From: Ignavibacteriota bacterium
GTDB taxonomy: Bacteria > Bacteroidota > Ignavibacteria > Ignavibacteriales > Melioribacteraceae
Assembly: GCA_016716225.1 (NCBI GenBank)
Contig: JADJWT010000001.1
Coordinates: forward strand, 2,676,501-2,740,500
DNA length: 64,000 bases
Direction: 5' to 3'
In this document: piece after piece, positions 33,873-44,408 of the stretch
Position numbering within the stretch: the first letter of the stretch is position 1
Layout: each line of letters opens with the position of its first letter
The notes under the pieces: model-generated
Databases searched by the model: none
The model's input: the letters and a program-made list of their open reading frames with translations, nothing else
What the model was told of the DNA's origin: nothing
Made by a program: the position numbers and the translations under genes

Positions 33873-36836
33873 ATGAAAAAACTTTTAATATTATTCATTC
33901 TACTTTTTACAATTTATACAGATGCTCAATCAATTTTAATCAATGAAGTATTGTCTTCAAACAAAGTTACGATATTGGACGAAGATGGTGAGCCCTCGGA
34001 CTGGATTGAAATTTATAACAACATTGAAAATGAAATAAATCTACAAAATTATTTCTTAAGTGATGATTCATTAAATCTAAAAAAATGGCAGTTTGAAAAT
34101 CGAGTATTAGCACCACAAGAATATCTTTTAATTTTTGCTTCAGATAAAGATACTGTTATGAATTATCATCATACTAACTTTAAAATTAGTGCAAACGGTG
34201 AAAAAATAATTCTAAGTGATTCAAACCAAATTATTGATCAAGTTAATGTTCCGAAATTAACAAACGATATTTCTTACGGAAGAATTTTTAATGATTTTAG
34301 CAATTGGGAAATTCAAAATCCCACACCGGGATTTGAAAATAGCGATGAAGAAATTACTCAATTTGCTGATAGTGTAGTAACATCAATGCCGAGCGGTGTT
34401 TATTCATCTGCAATTTCTGTTGAATTATCTGCTGAAGAAAGTGAAATATATTATACTCTTGATGGAAGTGATCCCGATACGAGTTCAACAAAATATACAG
34501 CACCAATTGATATTGTAAAAAATACAATTGTGAAAACTATAAGTTATAAGGAAAATCTTAAGCCTTCTCATGTTAGTCATAATAGCTATTTTATTGATGT
34601 TGATACAGATTTGCCTATTATTTCTTTAATAACCGATCCAGTTAATTTATTTAGTGACAGCCTTGGAATTTATGCCAATGGTCCAGGTTGGACTCCAAAC
34701 CCACCACATCATGGTGCAAATTTTTGGATGGATTGGGAACGTCCCGCGCATGTTCAATTTTTTGAAGATGATAAAAATTTAGGATTTTCAGAAAATTGTG
34801 GAATTGAAATTTACGGTGCTTATACAAGATCATTCGCACAAAAATCTTTTTCAGTAAAATTTAAAGAGCCATATAATTCATCAGCGCTTGAGTATGAATT
34901 ATTTCCGGGTTTTGACATTAAAACTTTCAAATCTTTTATTTTGAGAAATTCCGGAAATGATTTTCAGTTTACACATTTTAGAGATGCAATGATGCAATCG
35001 CTGATAAAAGATCTGGATATTGATTATTTGGAGTATCGTCCCGCAGCTACTTACATTAACGGTGAGTATTGGGGAATTTACAATATTCGCGAAAAAATAA
35101 GTGAACATTATATTGCAAATCGACATGGTGTAAAAGCGGACAGCATTGATATGCTTGAAGGAAATATGGAAGTTATTCATGGCGATTCTTTACACTATGA
35201 AGAGCTTATAAATTTTATTAGCAATAATGTTTTGACAACAGATGAAGCTTACAAATATATAGATAAAAAGATTGATATAGATAATTGCTTACTTTATTTT
35301 GCTGCTGAGGTTTATTATAACAGTCAAGATTGGCCAGCAAATAATATTAAATATTGGCGTGAACGAAAAGAAAATGGTAAGTGGAAATGGATATTATTCG
35401 ATTTGGATTTTGGATTCAATCTTTATGAAACTTCGGGACAATCGGAAAATCATTTAACATATTTATTATCTGGAATTGAAACGCGTCCGGGCTCTAATCC
35501 ACCTTGGTCAACTTTGCTTCCAAGAAAAATTTTAGAAAATCCAAAAATCAAAAATAAATTTATTAATCTAATTTCTGATTTGTTGAACTCAAACTTTAAA
35601 AGTGATCGGGTAGTGAGTTTAATAAATCAAATGAAAAACCGTTTATCTGTTGAGGGTCCAAAACACAGAAAAAGATGGGGAATTAGCGATTTTACATTTA
35701 ATGATCATGTTCAAAGAATGACTAAATTTGCACAAGAACGACCAAATTATTTACGGGGATTTGTAAGAAATTTTTTCAACACTGGTGAAGATGGACAAAT
35801 TACAATTAATTCTTCAAAAGGCGGAAGAATAAAAATAAATTCTCTAAACCTTGATTCTAATAATTATCCATGGATTGGAAAATATTTTTTCAATGTTCCA
35901 ATTGAAGTTATTGCTATTCCAGATAATGGATATAAATTTGACGGATGGAGCGAAGACTATTTTTCAACAGAAACAAAAATATCTTTAAATGTTGCACGTT
36001 CAACATTTTTAACCGCCAATTTTTCTGTGGATAGTTCTACAGCAAATGAAATTGTAATAAACGAAATAAACTATAATTCTTTGGATGAATTTGATTCCGG
36101 TGACTGGATTGAATTGTATAACAGAAAAGATTCTGAAATAGATTTAAGTAATTGGTATTTCTCCGATAGCGATACATCACACAAATTTATTTTTCCATCA
36201 GAGACTAAAATTGCACCAAAGAGTTTTATGGTATTGGTTGAAAACGACAGTTTATTTACCAGTAAATTTCCCGAAGTTGAAAATTATTTGGGTGAATTAG
36301 GATTTGGCTTTAACGGTTCCGGAGAATTCATGAAATTGGTAGATGCTGATGAAAAGGTTGTTGATTCATTAACTTATGACGATAATTTACCTTGGCCAAT
36401 TGAAGCTGACGGAAAAGGAAATACATTAGAATTAGTTGATGCAGACACAGATAATTCAATTGGTGTAAGTTGGAAAGCTTCAACAAATAATGGAACGCCG
36501 GGAAAAGTTAATTCAGTTTTAGTTTCAATTGAAGAGGAAAAGTCAGCCAATTTAAAAAATGAATTTTCATTATTGCAAAATTATCCTAATCCATTTAATC
36601 CAATAACAATAATAGAATACTCAATTCCATTCAGTGATATTAGAGAAATATCAAATGTGAGTTTAGTTATATATGATATTTTGGGTAAAGTAGTTAAAGT
36701 TTTAGTCAGCGAAAAACAAAACTCTGGTAATTACAAAGTCGAGTTTAATGCTGAAAATCTTTCATCTGGAATTTATTTCTACACATTAAAAGCCGGGAAT
36801 TTTATTCATTCAAAAAAAATGATTTTATTAAAGTAA
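33873..36836 (+). CDS. CotH kinase family protein with lamin-tail domains and T9SS sorting domain
   Basis: A 987-residue secreted protein. Order: signal peptide (1-19), lamin-tail domain (ILINEVLSSNK to TPGFENS), a chitobiase-like domain (IYYTLDGSDPDTSS), and a CotH-like domain (about 250-620). A second lamin-tail domain (IVINEINYNS) and a sorting domain with QNYPNPFNPITIIEYS follow. The CotH part carries the kinase-like motifs FILRNSGNDFQ, EYWGIYNIREK and WKWILFDLDFGF. CotH in Bacillus spores is an atypical protein kinase, and a role in a xylan operon is unknown. I start at the ATG at 33873, not the in-frame TTG 9 bases earlier. Confidence 0.85.
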   Translation: MKKLLILFILLFTIYTDAQSILINEVLSSNKVTILDEDGEPSDWIEIYNNIENEINLQNYFLSDDSLNLKKWQFENRVLAPQEYLLIFASDKDTVMNYHHTNFKISANGEKIILSDSNQIIDQVNVPKLTNDISYGRIFNDFSNWEIQNPTPGFENSDEEITQFADSVVTSMPSGVYSSAISVELSAEESEIYYTLDGSDPDTSSTKYTAPIDIVKNTIVKTISYKENLKPSHVSHNSYFIDVDTDLPIISLITDPVNLFSDSLGIYANGPGWTPNPPHHGANFWMDWERPAHVQFFEDDKNLGFSENCGIEIYGAYTRSFAQKSFSVKFKEPYNSSALEYELFPGFDIKTFKSFILRNSGNDFQFTHFRDAMMQSLIKDLDIDYLEYRPAATYINGEYWGIYNIREKISEHYIANRHGVKADSIDMLEGNMEVIHGDSLHYEELINFISNNVLTTDEAYKYIDKKIDIDNCLLYFAAEVYYNSQDWPANNIKYWRERKENGKWKWILFDLDFGFNLYETSGQSENHLTYLLSGIETRPGSNPPWSTLLPRKILENPKIKNKFINLISDLLNSNFKSDRVVSLINQMKNRLSVEGPKHRKRWGISDFTFNDHVQRMTKFAQERPNYLRGFVRNFFNTGEDGQITINSSKGGRIKINSLNLDSNNYPWIGKYFFNVPIEVIAIPDNGYKFDGWSEDYFSTETKISLNVARSTFLTANFSVDSSTANEIVINEINYNSLDEFDSGDWIELYNRKDSEIDLSNWYFSDSDTSHKFIFPSETKIAPKSFMVLVENDSLFTSKFPEVENYLGELGFGFNGSGEFMKLVDADEKVVDSLTYDDNLPWPIEADGKGNTLELVDADTDNSIGVSWKASTNNGTPGKVNSVLVSIEEEKSANLKNEFSLLQNYPNPFNPITIIEYSIPFSDIREISNVSLVIYDILGKVVKVLVSEKQNSGNYKVEFNAENLSSGIYFYTLKAGNFIHSKKMILLK

Positions 36837-36848
36837 AAATAGAGAAAA

Positions 36849-38792
36849 ATGAAAACATCAAAACTTAAAAGTATTATTCTGTTATTTGTTATTTGTCAAA
36901 CGAATTTAATATTTCCCCAAGTAAAATTACCAAAGTTGATTAGTGATGGTATGATATTACAACGTGATGTTGAAGTTAAAGTTTGGGGCTGGGCTTCAGC
37001 AAATGAAAATATTGAAATTAATTTTCTCGATAAAAATTTCAAAACAGTTGCAGATGAAAATGGAAATTGGGAAATAGTAATTCCTAAGCAGCAAGCCGGT
37101 GGACCATATGAATTAAAAATTTCTGCAAAAAATTCTATTTTGGTTAAAGATATTTTATTTGGTGATGTTTGGGTTTGTTCGGGTCAATCAAATATGGAAT
37201 TTCCAATGAAGCGCGTGAGTTGGAATTATCCCGGCGAAATTGAAAACTCTGAAAATAATTTTATTCGAGAATTTGCAGTTCCTCAAAAATATAATTTTAA
37301 AGTTGCAGAAAAAGATTTTTCACATGGAAGTTGGAAAAGTGCTAATCTGGAAAATATTCCAAACTTTTCAGCAGTTGCATATTTTTTTGCAAAGAAAATT
37401 TATGAGAAATATAAAATTCCAGTTGGGATAATAAATGCAAGTCTTGGCGGTTCCCGTATTGAATCTTGGATGAGTGAAGATGCTTTGCAAAAATTTCCAC
37501 ATCATCTAAATGAAGCTTTGATGTTTAGAGATGATAATCTAATTAAAAAAATTGAAGATTCTGATATTGCCCGATCCAATGCTTGGTATAATTTATTACG
37601 ACAAAAAGATGAAGGTTATAAAGATCAAAAAAATATTTGGTACAAAACGAACTTAGAAATTAGTGACTGGAAAAAAATGAATGTTCCAGGTTATTGGGCT
37701 GATACTGAAATAGGTAAAGTAAATGGAGTTGTTTGGTTTAAAAAGAATGTAAATATTCCATTGGAGTTAGTAGGTAAATATGCAAAATTAATTTTGGGAA
37801 GAATTGTTGATGCTGATTCGGTTTTTGTAAACGGAAAATATGTTGGATCAGTTGGTTATCAATATCCGCCAAGAAGGTATGAGATTCCGAAAGATATATT
37901 AAATGCTGGTGAAAATGAAATTACAATTCGCGTTATAAGCAATGCTGGTATGGGTGGCTTTGTGCTTGATAAAGATTATGAAATTGAGTTTGATAATACT
38001 TCAATTAGTTTGGAAGGGGAGTGGAATTATAAACTTGGTGCAATAATGCCGGAATTGGGAAGTCAAACTTTCATTAGATGGAAACCGATGGGTTTGTATA
38101 ACAGTATGATTTCACCCTTGCATAATTATAAAATTAAAGGATTTGCTTGGTATCAAGGTGAATCAAATACTTGGAATCCTTCTGAATATTCTAATCTTTT
38201 ATCAACAATGATTTCTGATTGGCGCACAAAATGGAGTAATAATAATTTGCCATTTATCGTTATCCAACTCCCTAATTTTATGGAAGAAAAAAATGAACCA
38301 TCTGAAAGCAGTTGGGCAGCTTTTAGAGAAGTTCAACTTGATGCATTAAAAATACCAAATACTGGTTTAGTTGTTACAATTGATTTAGGTGAATGGAATG
38401 ATATTCATCCATTAAATAAAAAAGATGTTGGTGAAAGATTGTTTCAATCTGCGGAAAAAATTGCATATAAAAATAATTCTGTAATAAATTCGGGACCAAT
38501 TTATAAATCTATGAAAATTGAAGGGAACAAAATCATTCTAACCTTTGACAATATTGGCGATAGGTTGATTTCGAAAAACCATGAAGAACTTAAGGAATTT
38601 GCAATTTGCGGAAATGATAAGAAATTTATTTGGGCACATGCAAAAATTGAAAATGATAAAGTTATTGTTTGGAACGATAACATTAAAAATCCAGTAGCTG
38701 TTAGATATGCTTGGGCAGATAACCCAAGTAAAGCAAATTTATATAATAGTGCTGGTCTACCAGCATCACCTTTTAGAACAGATAAATACTAA
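36849..38792 (+). CDS. Sialate O-acetylesterase-like SGNH esterase
   Basis: A 647-residue exported protein of the sialate O-acetylesterase-like family. It opens with LPKLISDGMILQRD, and the catalytic block is VWVCSGQSNMEFPM with Ser114. After about residue 255 a galactose-binding-type beta-sandwich is inserted (NVPGYWADTEIGK, DADSVFVNGKYVG), as is common in this family. The barrel then resumes with GFAWYQGESN and the His region WNDIHPLNKKDVG. Related proteins in plant-polysaccharide loci deacetylate xylan or xyloglucan (CE20-like), which suits this operon better than sialic acid. It has no sorting domain, so it is probably periplasmic. Confidence 0.87.
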   Translation: MKTSKLKSIILLFVICQTNLIFPQVKLPKLISDGMILQRDVEVKVWGWASANENIEINFLDKNFKTVADENGNWEIVIPKQQAGGPYELKISAKNSILVKDILFGDVWVCSGQSNMEFPMKRVSWNYPGEIENSENNFIREFAVPQKYNFKVAEKDFSHGSWKSANLENIPNFSAVAYFFAKKIYEKYKIPVGIINASLGGSRIESWMSEDALQKFPHHLNEALMFRDDNLIKKIEDSDIARSNAWYNLLRQKDEGYKDQKNIWYKTNLEISDWKKMNVPGYWADTEIGKVNGVVWFKKNVNIPLELVGKYAKLILGRIVDADSVFVNGKYVGSVGYQYPPRRYEIPKDILNAGENEITIRVISNAGMGGFVLDKDYEIEFDNTSISLEGEWNYKLGAIMPELGSQTFIRWKPMGLYNSMISPLHNYKIKGFAWYQGESNTWNPSEYSNLLSTMISDWRTKWSNNNLPFIVIQLPNFMEEKNEPSESSWAAFREVQLDALKIPNTGLVVTIDLGEWNDIHPLNKKDVGERLFQSAEKIAYKNNSVINSGPIYKSMKIEGNKIILTFDNIGDRLISKNHEELKEFAICGNDKKFIWAHAKIENDKVIVWNDNIKNPVAVRYAWADNPSKANLYNSAGLPASPFRTDKY

Positions 38793-38810
38793 ATTATTAG
38801 AGATAAAAAT

Positions 38811-40724
38811 ATGTCCATCAATAATAATATGATAAAAAAATACTTCCCAATATTTTTATTATTTTCATTAACGATTTCGTTTGCACAATCTGTTTCTGTT
38901 AATGGAAGAATAACTGCCTCAAGAGTTCCAGTAACAGAAGTATTAGTAACTTTCATTGATAATTCAGATACAACCAAGCAATATTCTACTTTAACAAATT
39001 CGCAAGGTTATTATTCAACCAGTATAATAACGACAATAGAATCATTCGAAAAAAATATTCCCACAAGTTTTAGGCTTGGACAAAGTTATCCGAATCCGTT
39101 TTCTTCAACAACCGCAATACCTTATACATTGGATAAAGAATCAAATATAAATGTTAATATTTATGATATTTTGGGAAGAGTTATAAGAGAATTTGAAATT
39201 GGAATGGAATCTGTTGGAAGTCATAATTTATTGTGGGATGGAAAAAATAATTCCGGGAAATTAGTATCAAACGGAATTTATTTTTACCAGTTTTCAGTAA
39301 ATGGGAATTCTCAAATTAGAAAAATGATTTTCAATAAAAATGGAAGTAGTTCATTTTCAATTCCAAATATATTTACTTTTTCTGAAAATCAATTCTTGCA
39401 AAAAATTAAAAAAACTAAAATTACAGATACAACATCATTCACAATTCTCTTGAAAAATACAAATAATACAACGCCATTAATTGTTGAAAACAAATTAGAA
39501 AATATTGTGATAAGGAAAGATACTTCAATAAATTTTTCTGTTACATCAAAACCGGTGGCAACATTTAATTTGGATAGCTCACATCAAATTATTAGAGGAT
39601 TTGGCGCATCAAATATTTTACTTTGGCGTCCGGATATGACAAATGCAGAAATTGAAACAGCATTCGGAACCGGTGATGGTCAACTTGGATTTAATATTCT
39701 TAGACTAATGGTTGAAGCAGATAGCAATCGTTGGGGATTGTATTTATCTACTGCTAAAAAAGCTCAAGAAATGGGTGCTTTAATAATTGCTTCACCTTGG
39801 CACGCACCTAGTAATATGACTGAAACAGTAAATAGTATAAGTAGAGTTAAACATGATATGTATGCTGGTTATGCAACTCATCTAAATAATTATATAAAAT
39901 TTATGACTTCAAACGGGATTGATCTTTATGGAATATCAGTTCAAAATGAACCCGATATTACGGATCAGTGGACAAGTTGGACATCTGATGAGATTTTTGA
40001 TTTCATGAAAAATTATGCTGATAAAATAATTGGAACCCGAGTTATGACTCCGGAATCTTTTCAATTTAAACAATCATATTTAAATCCAATTTTAAATGAT
40101 TCTGCAGCTTGCGCAAATACTGATATAGTTTGCGGACATATTTACGGCGGCGGAATTGCTAAATATCCTTTGGCATTTGAAAAAAGCAAAGAAGTTTGGA
40201 TGACTGAATATTTAATAAATAGTCCCGGAAGTGGTGCTAATATGGATACATCTTTAATCGGAGCAATGGCAACTGCTAAAAGCATAAATGACTGTATGCT
40301 TGTAAATATGAACACATATATTTGGTGGTATTTGGTTAGGTATTACGGACCGATTTGCGATGGAACATATTTGCGAAAAGGTGAAGTAACTAAAAAAGGT
40401 TATGTGATGTCGCAGTTTGCAAAATATATTCGTCCGGGATTTGTTAGAGTTGAAAGTAGTATAAGTCCAATTAATAGTACAATTTTAGTTAGTGCGTATA
40501 AATATCCGGAAAGTGATAAAATTGTAATAGTTGCAATAAATAATTCAACTGCTACTATCGAGCAATATTTTAGAATTCGTGGAATTGGAAAAATTTCATC
40601 GCTTATTCCAATTACAACATCAGGATCAAAAAATTGTGGAAGCGGTACAGAGCTTTCGATTACTGATGGAAATTTCAAATATAATATGGAACCACAGAGT
40701 ATAACAACATTTATTACAAATTAG
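38811..40724 (+). CDS. GH30 family glucuronoxylanase with internal sorting-type domain
   Basis: A 637-residue secreted xylanase. A signal peptide (about residues 7-25) leads into a small beta-domain. A complete copy of the type IX sorting-like domain then lies inside the chain (LGQSYPNPFSSTTAIPYTLD to SNGIYFYQFSVNG, about residues 85-170), not at the C-terminus. The GH30 catalytic domain runs from about residue 245 with IIRGFGASNILLW. The acid/base is Glu380 in SVQNEPD and the nucleophile Glu466 in WMTEYL, 86 residues apart. Subfamily 8 members cut xylan next to 4-O-methylglucuronate, and this looks like that group. An alternative start is the ATG at 38829. Confidence 0.85.
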   Translation: MSINNNMIKKYFPIFLLFSLTISFAQSVSVNGRITASRVPVTEVLVTFIDNSDTTKQYSTLTNSQGYYSTSIITTIESFEKNIPTSFRLGQSYPNPFSSTTAIPYTLDKESNINVNIYDILGRVIREFEIGMESVGSHNLLWDGKNNSGKLVSNGIYFYQFSVNGNSQIRKMIFNKNGSSSFSIPNIFTFSENQFLQKIKKTKITDTTSFTILLKNTNNTTPLIVENKLENIVIRKDTSINFSVTSKPVATFNLDSSHQIIRGFGASNILLWRPDMTNAEIETAFGTGDGQLGFNILRLMVEADSNRWGLYLSTAKKAQEMGALIIASPWHAPSNMTETVNSISRVKHDMYAGYATHLNNYIKFMTSNGIDLYGISVQNEPDITDQWTSWTSDEIFDFMKNYADKIIGTRVMTPESFQFKQSYLNPILNDSAACANTDIVCGHIYGGGIAKYPLAFEKSKEVWMTEYLINSPGSGANMDTSLIGAMATAKSINDCMLVNMNTYIWWYLVRYYGPICDGTYLRKGEVTKKGYVMSQFAKYIRPGFVRVESSISPINSTILVSAYKYPESDKIVIVAINNSTATIEQYFRIRGIGKISSLIPITTSGSKNCGSGTELSITDGNFKYNMEPQSITTFITN

Positions 40725-40842
40725 AAATTTTATATGACTTATTATTTTATAGCAGAATATTATCAGGTGAAAATACTATTGCAAATATAATTGTAATTAA
40801 TAGAAACAATAAGTTAACATAAGAAAATTTTAGGAGATATGA

Positions 40843-43716
40843 ATGAAAAAATTAAATAAAATAATTTTCATTCTCTTAATTATAATAAATATAAATTTTG
40901 CAAAAAGTGAAGATATTATTTCAAAGAATAAATTATCAAATTCGTTTGCAATAGTTGAAAATAAAATTACTTCACAAATAATTATTAGTTCTTCAGATTT
41001 TCAAGGAGTTCATAAAGTTGCGAGATGGCTTCAGAGAGATATCGAAAAAGTATCAAACATAAAACCGGAAATAAAAATTGATAACAACAGTAAAGTTAAA
41101 AATGCAATAATAATTGGAACTATCAATCAAAGTAAAATTATTGATCAGTTAATTTCAGCAAGAAAAATAGACGAAAATGAATTATTAAATAAGTGGGAAA
41201 AATTTGTAATTCAAATCGTTGAAAATCCCTTGCCAAATATTGAAAGAGCATTGATAATAGTCGGTAGCGATAAGCGGGGAACAATTTATGGAATGCTTGA
41301 ACTGTCTAAAATTATTGGTGTTTCACCTTGGTATTGGGGGGCTGATGTTCAAATAAAAAAGAAAAAAAATATTTATTTCAATAAATTATTTTACACAAAT
41401 GGAGAACCAAAAGTAAAATACAGAGGAATATTTATCAACGATGAAGCGCCGGCACTTTCCGGTTGGGCAAATGAAAAATTCGGTACAGATAAATTTAATC
41501 ACAAATTTTATGAAAATGTTTTTGAATTAATTTTACGATTAAAAGGAAATTTTCTTTGGCCGGCAATGTGGGGAAGAGCGTTCTACGATGACGATAGTTT
41601 GAACGGAAAAATTGCAGACGAATTAGGAATTGTGATCGGAACTTCACATCATGAACCAATGATGCGCGCTCACGATGAATGGCGAAGATATGGAAGTGGT
41701 AAATGGAATTATGCAACGAATGAAAATGAGTTGAAAAAGTTTTGGCGTGATGGAATTAAGAAAACAAAATATTATGATAAAATTATAACTCTTGCTATGC
41801 GTGGGGATGGCGATGAAGCAATGAGTGAAGATGCTAATGTAAGTTTACTTGAAAAAATTGTACATGATCAAAGAGAAATTATTTTTGATGAAATGCAAAA
41901 ACCGTTGGAAGAAATTCCGCAAGTATGGGCATTGTATAAAGAAGTTCAAGAATATTATGATAAAGGAATGAAAGTCCCAGATGATGTTACAATTTTACTT
42001 TGCGATGATAATTGGGGGAACTTAAGAAAACTCCCAAAACTTAATGAGCCAAAAAGAAAAGGCGGATTCGGAATTTATTATCATTACGATTACGTTGGTG
42101 GCCCGCGTAATTACAAATGGTTAAATACAAACCAAATAGAGCGTGTTTATGAGCAGATGAATTTAGCTTTTAATTACGGTGCTGATAAAATATGGGTTGT
42201 AAATGTTGGAGATATAAAACCAATGGAATTTCCCATTTCATTCTTTCTAGATTATGCATGGGGTCCCACAAAAATAAATTCTGAAAATCTTAATGAATAT
42301 TATGTTACTTGGTCGAAAGAGCAATTTGGTGAAAAATTTCAAAATGATATTGCTGATATTTTAAAATTATATACCAAATATAATTCTCGAAGAAAACCGG
42401 AATTATTATCACCTGAAACATATAATCTCACAAACTACCGTGAATTTGAAACTATTGTGAATGAATACAATAGTTTACTAATCAATACACAAAATATTTA
42501 CGATCAAATTCAAAAAGAAAATAAAGATGCATTTTACCAATTAGTTTTACATCCGGTGGAAGCATGTGCAAACTTAAATGAACTTTATTATATCGCCGCA
42601 AAAAATAAACTCTATGCAAAGCAAGGAAGAATTTTAACAAATGAATTAGCAAAAAAAGTAAAGGAATTATTTGAGAAGGATAAATCGATAACAAATTATT
42701 ACAACAATATTTTAGCTGATGGAAAATGGAATCATATGATGGATCAAACCCATATTGGGTATACAAATTGGCAGCAACCGGATTCCAACAAAATGCCGAA
42801 TATAGTTGAAATTAGTAATTCTGAAAATGCAGAAGTCGGAATATACATTGAAGGAAACGAGAATAGTTCAGAAACTTTAACTTTCCCTAAATATAATAAT
42901 CTAAATCAACAAATTTATTATTTGGAGATTTATAATAAGGGGAAGAAATCTTTTGATTTCAATATTCTGAAAAGTGCTGAATGGATTAACCTAACTAAAT
43001 TATCCGGAAGCATAAAAGATGAAGTAAGAATTTTCGTTGAAATTGATTGGAAAAATATTCCAAATGGAATATATAGAGAATTTATAATTGTACAATCTTT
43101 AGATAAAGAAATTAGAATAAATTTAGAAATTCAAAACAATAAGTTATATGAAAATATATCAAATAGATTTATTGAGAATAATGGAGTTATTTCAATACAT
43201 GCAGAGAATTTTAACAAGAAAATAGAAAATGATAAAATTGATTTTGAGATTATCCCAAATCTTGGAAGAACTGCTTCAAGTGTAATATCGGTGCCGGTAT
43301 CAGAAGCAGTAGAAGAAATTAATAACGCTTCACCACATTTAGAATATGATATATTTTCATTTTCAAAGGACAGTGCAAAAGTTAAATTATATTTTTCACC
43401 GACACTAAATTTTGCGAATAATACAAATGGAATTAGATATGCAATTTCTGTGGATGATGAAATTCCCCAATTCAAAAATATAACGTCAAATCCAAATCCA
43501 CCGGACTTAAATTACGATAGAGTTTGGAATAAATGGGTCGCAGAAAATATTAACATTCAAGAAACAAAACATTTCATAAAAGAAAATGGAAATCATACTT
43601 TAAAAGTTTGGTTTGTTGATCCGGGAATTGTTCTTCAAAAAATTGTTATGGATTTTGGTGGATTAAAAGAAAGTTATTTAGGACCAGCAGAAAGTAGAAT
43701 TTATAAATCAAATTAA
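40843..43716 (+). CDS. GH115 xylan alpha-1,2-glucuronidase
   Basis: A 957-residue exported enzyme that releases (4-O-methyl)-glucuronate from inner and terminal positions of glucuronoxylan. After a signal peptide (1-22), the order is an N-terminal alpha/beta domain (GMLELSKIIGVSPWYWGADV) and the barrel (KYRGIFINDEAPALSGWANE, LKGNFLWPAMWGRAFYDDD, TSHHEPMMRAHDEW, MRGDGDEAMSED). HYDYVGGPRNYKW, an all-helical region and a C-terminal beta domain (IHAENFNKK, GRTASSVISVP) follow. Length is normal. AGGAG lies before the ATG. The next gene, coding for a corrinoid protein, starts 18 bases after its stop, so the two are very probably in one transcript. Confidence 0.95.
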   Translation: MKKLNKIIFILLIIININFAKSEDIISKNKLSNSFAIVENKITSQIIISSSDFQGVHKVARWLQRDIEKVSNIKPEIKIDNNSKVKNAIIIGTINQSKIIDQLISARKIDENELLNKWEKFVIQIVENPLPNIERALIIVGSDKRGTIYGMLELSKIIGVSPWYWGADVQIKKKKNIYFNKLFYTNGEPKVKYRGIFINDEAPALSGWANEKFGTDKFNHKFYENVFELILRLKGNFLWPAMWGRAFYDDDSLNGKIADELGIVIGTSHHEPMMRAHDEWRRYGSGKWNYATNENELKKFWRDGIKKTKYYDKIITLAMRGDGDEAMSEDANVSLLEKIVHDQREIIFDEMQKPLEEIPQVWALYKEVQEYYDKGMKVPDDVTILLCDDNWGNLRKLPKLNEPKRKGGFGIYYHYDYVGGPRNYKWLNTNQIERVYEQMNLAFNYGADKIWVVNVGDIKPMEFPISFFLDYAWGPTKINSENLNEYYVTWSKEQFGEKFQNDIADILKLYTKYNSRRKPELLSPETYNLTNYREFETIVNEYNSLLINTQNIYDQIQKENKDAFYQLVLHPVEACANLNELYYIAAKNKLYAKQGRILTNELAKKVKELFEKDKSITNYYNNILADGKWNHMMDQTHIGYTNWQQPDSNKMPNIVEISNSENAEVGIYIEGNENSSETLTFPKYNNLNQQIYYLEIYNKGKKSFDFNILKSAEWINLTKLSGSIKDEVRIFVEIDWKNIPNGIYREFIIVQSLDKEIRINLEIQNNKLYENISNRFIENNGVISIHAENFNKKIENDKIDFEIIPNLGRTASSVISVPVSEAVEEINNASPHLEYDIFSFSKDSAKVKLYFSPTLNFANNTNGIRYAISVDDEIPQFKNITSNPNPPDLNYDRVWNKWVAENINIQETKHFIKENGNHTLKVWFVDPGIVLQKIVMDFGGLKESYLGPAESRIYKSN

Positions 43717-43734
43717 TATTTATTGATAAAAAAT

Positions 43735-44406
43735 ATGAATGAACTTTTAGAACAAATCAGCATTTGTGTAGAAAGAGGAAAGATAAATTCGAAATCTCCA
43801 TACCCAAAAGATTTAGTTGGACAAGATGGAGCTGATGAAATAACGGTTCAAGCGTTATCAAAAAATATTTTACCCTCAGAAATTCTTACAGCTTGCAACA
43901 ATGCAATGCAGAGAATAGGAAATCGTTACAGCCGAAATGAAGTTTTTGTACCGGAATTACTTATGGCAGCAAAAGCTATGCATGCAGTAATGGCACATTT
44001 AAAACCATATTTTAAAACGGGAGAAGTTAATTCCAAAGGAAAATTTATTATTGGTACAGTTGCCGGAGATTTGCATGATATTGGCAAGAATTTAGTTTCA
44101 ATGGTTGTTGAAGGCAATGGCTGGGAAGTAATTGATTTAGGCGTTGATGTAAAAACTTCGAAATTTATTTCCACTATTGAAGCTAACCCAAACTGCATAA
44201 TTGGACTAAGTGCTTTACTTACTACAACAATGGCAAATATGGCAGTAACCGTGAAAGAAATAAAATCAAAATATCCATATAATATTGTAATTGTTGGAGG
44301 AGCTCCTTTATCAAGTGAAAGTGCTGAAAAAATGGGAGCTGATGGTTATGCTTCAAATCCTCAAAGCGCTGTAACGTTTTTAAATGAAATTATTTCAAGG
44401 AATTAA
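43735..44406 (+). CDS. Corrinoid (B12-binding) methyl carrier protein
   Basis: A 223-residue cytoplasmic protein of the MtaC/MtbC/MtvC type. Residues about 1-85 form the helical cap domain and about 95-220 the B12-binding domain. GDLHDIGKNLVSMV gives His114 as the lower cobalt ligand, and GLSALLTTTM and VGGAPLS are the other cobalamin-site motifs. In known systems such proteins take a methyl group from a substrate-specific methyltransferase and pass it to a second one. The ATG at 43735 fits better than the in-frame TTG at 43723. It lies between GH115 and the homocysteine methyltransferase-like gene (2-base gap). Confidence 0.93.
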   Translation: MNELLEQISICVERGKINSKSPYPKDLVGQDGADEITVQALSKNILPSEILTACNNAMQRIGNRYSRNEVFVPELLMAAKAMHAVMAHLKPYFKTGEVNSKGKFIIGTVAGDLHDIGKNLVSMVVEGNGWEVIDLGVDVKTSKFISTIEANPNCIIGLSALLTTTMANMAVTVKEIKSKYPYNIVIVGGAPLSSESAEKMGADGYASNPQSAVTFLNEIISRN

Positions 44407-44408
44407 AA

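Noticed and set aside
36849..38792. Sialic acid metabolism
   Set aside because: The family name comes from sialate esterases, but no sialidase, lyase or sialic transporter is nearby, and all neighbours are xylan genes.
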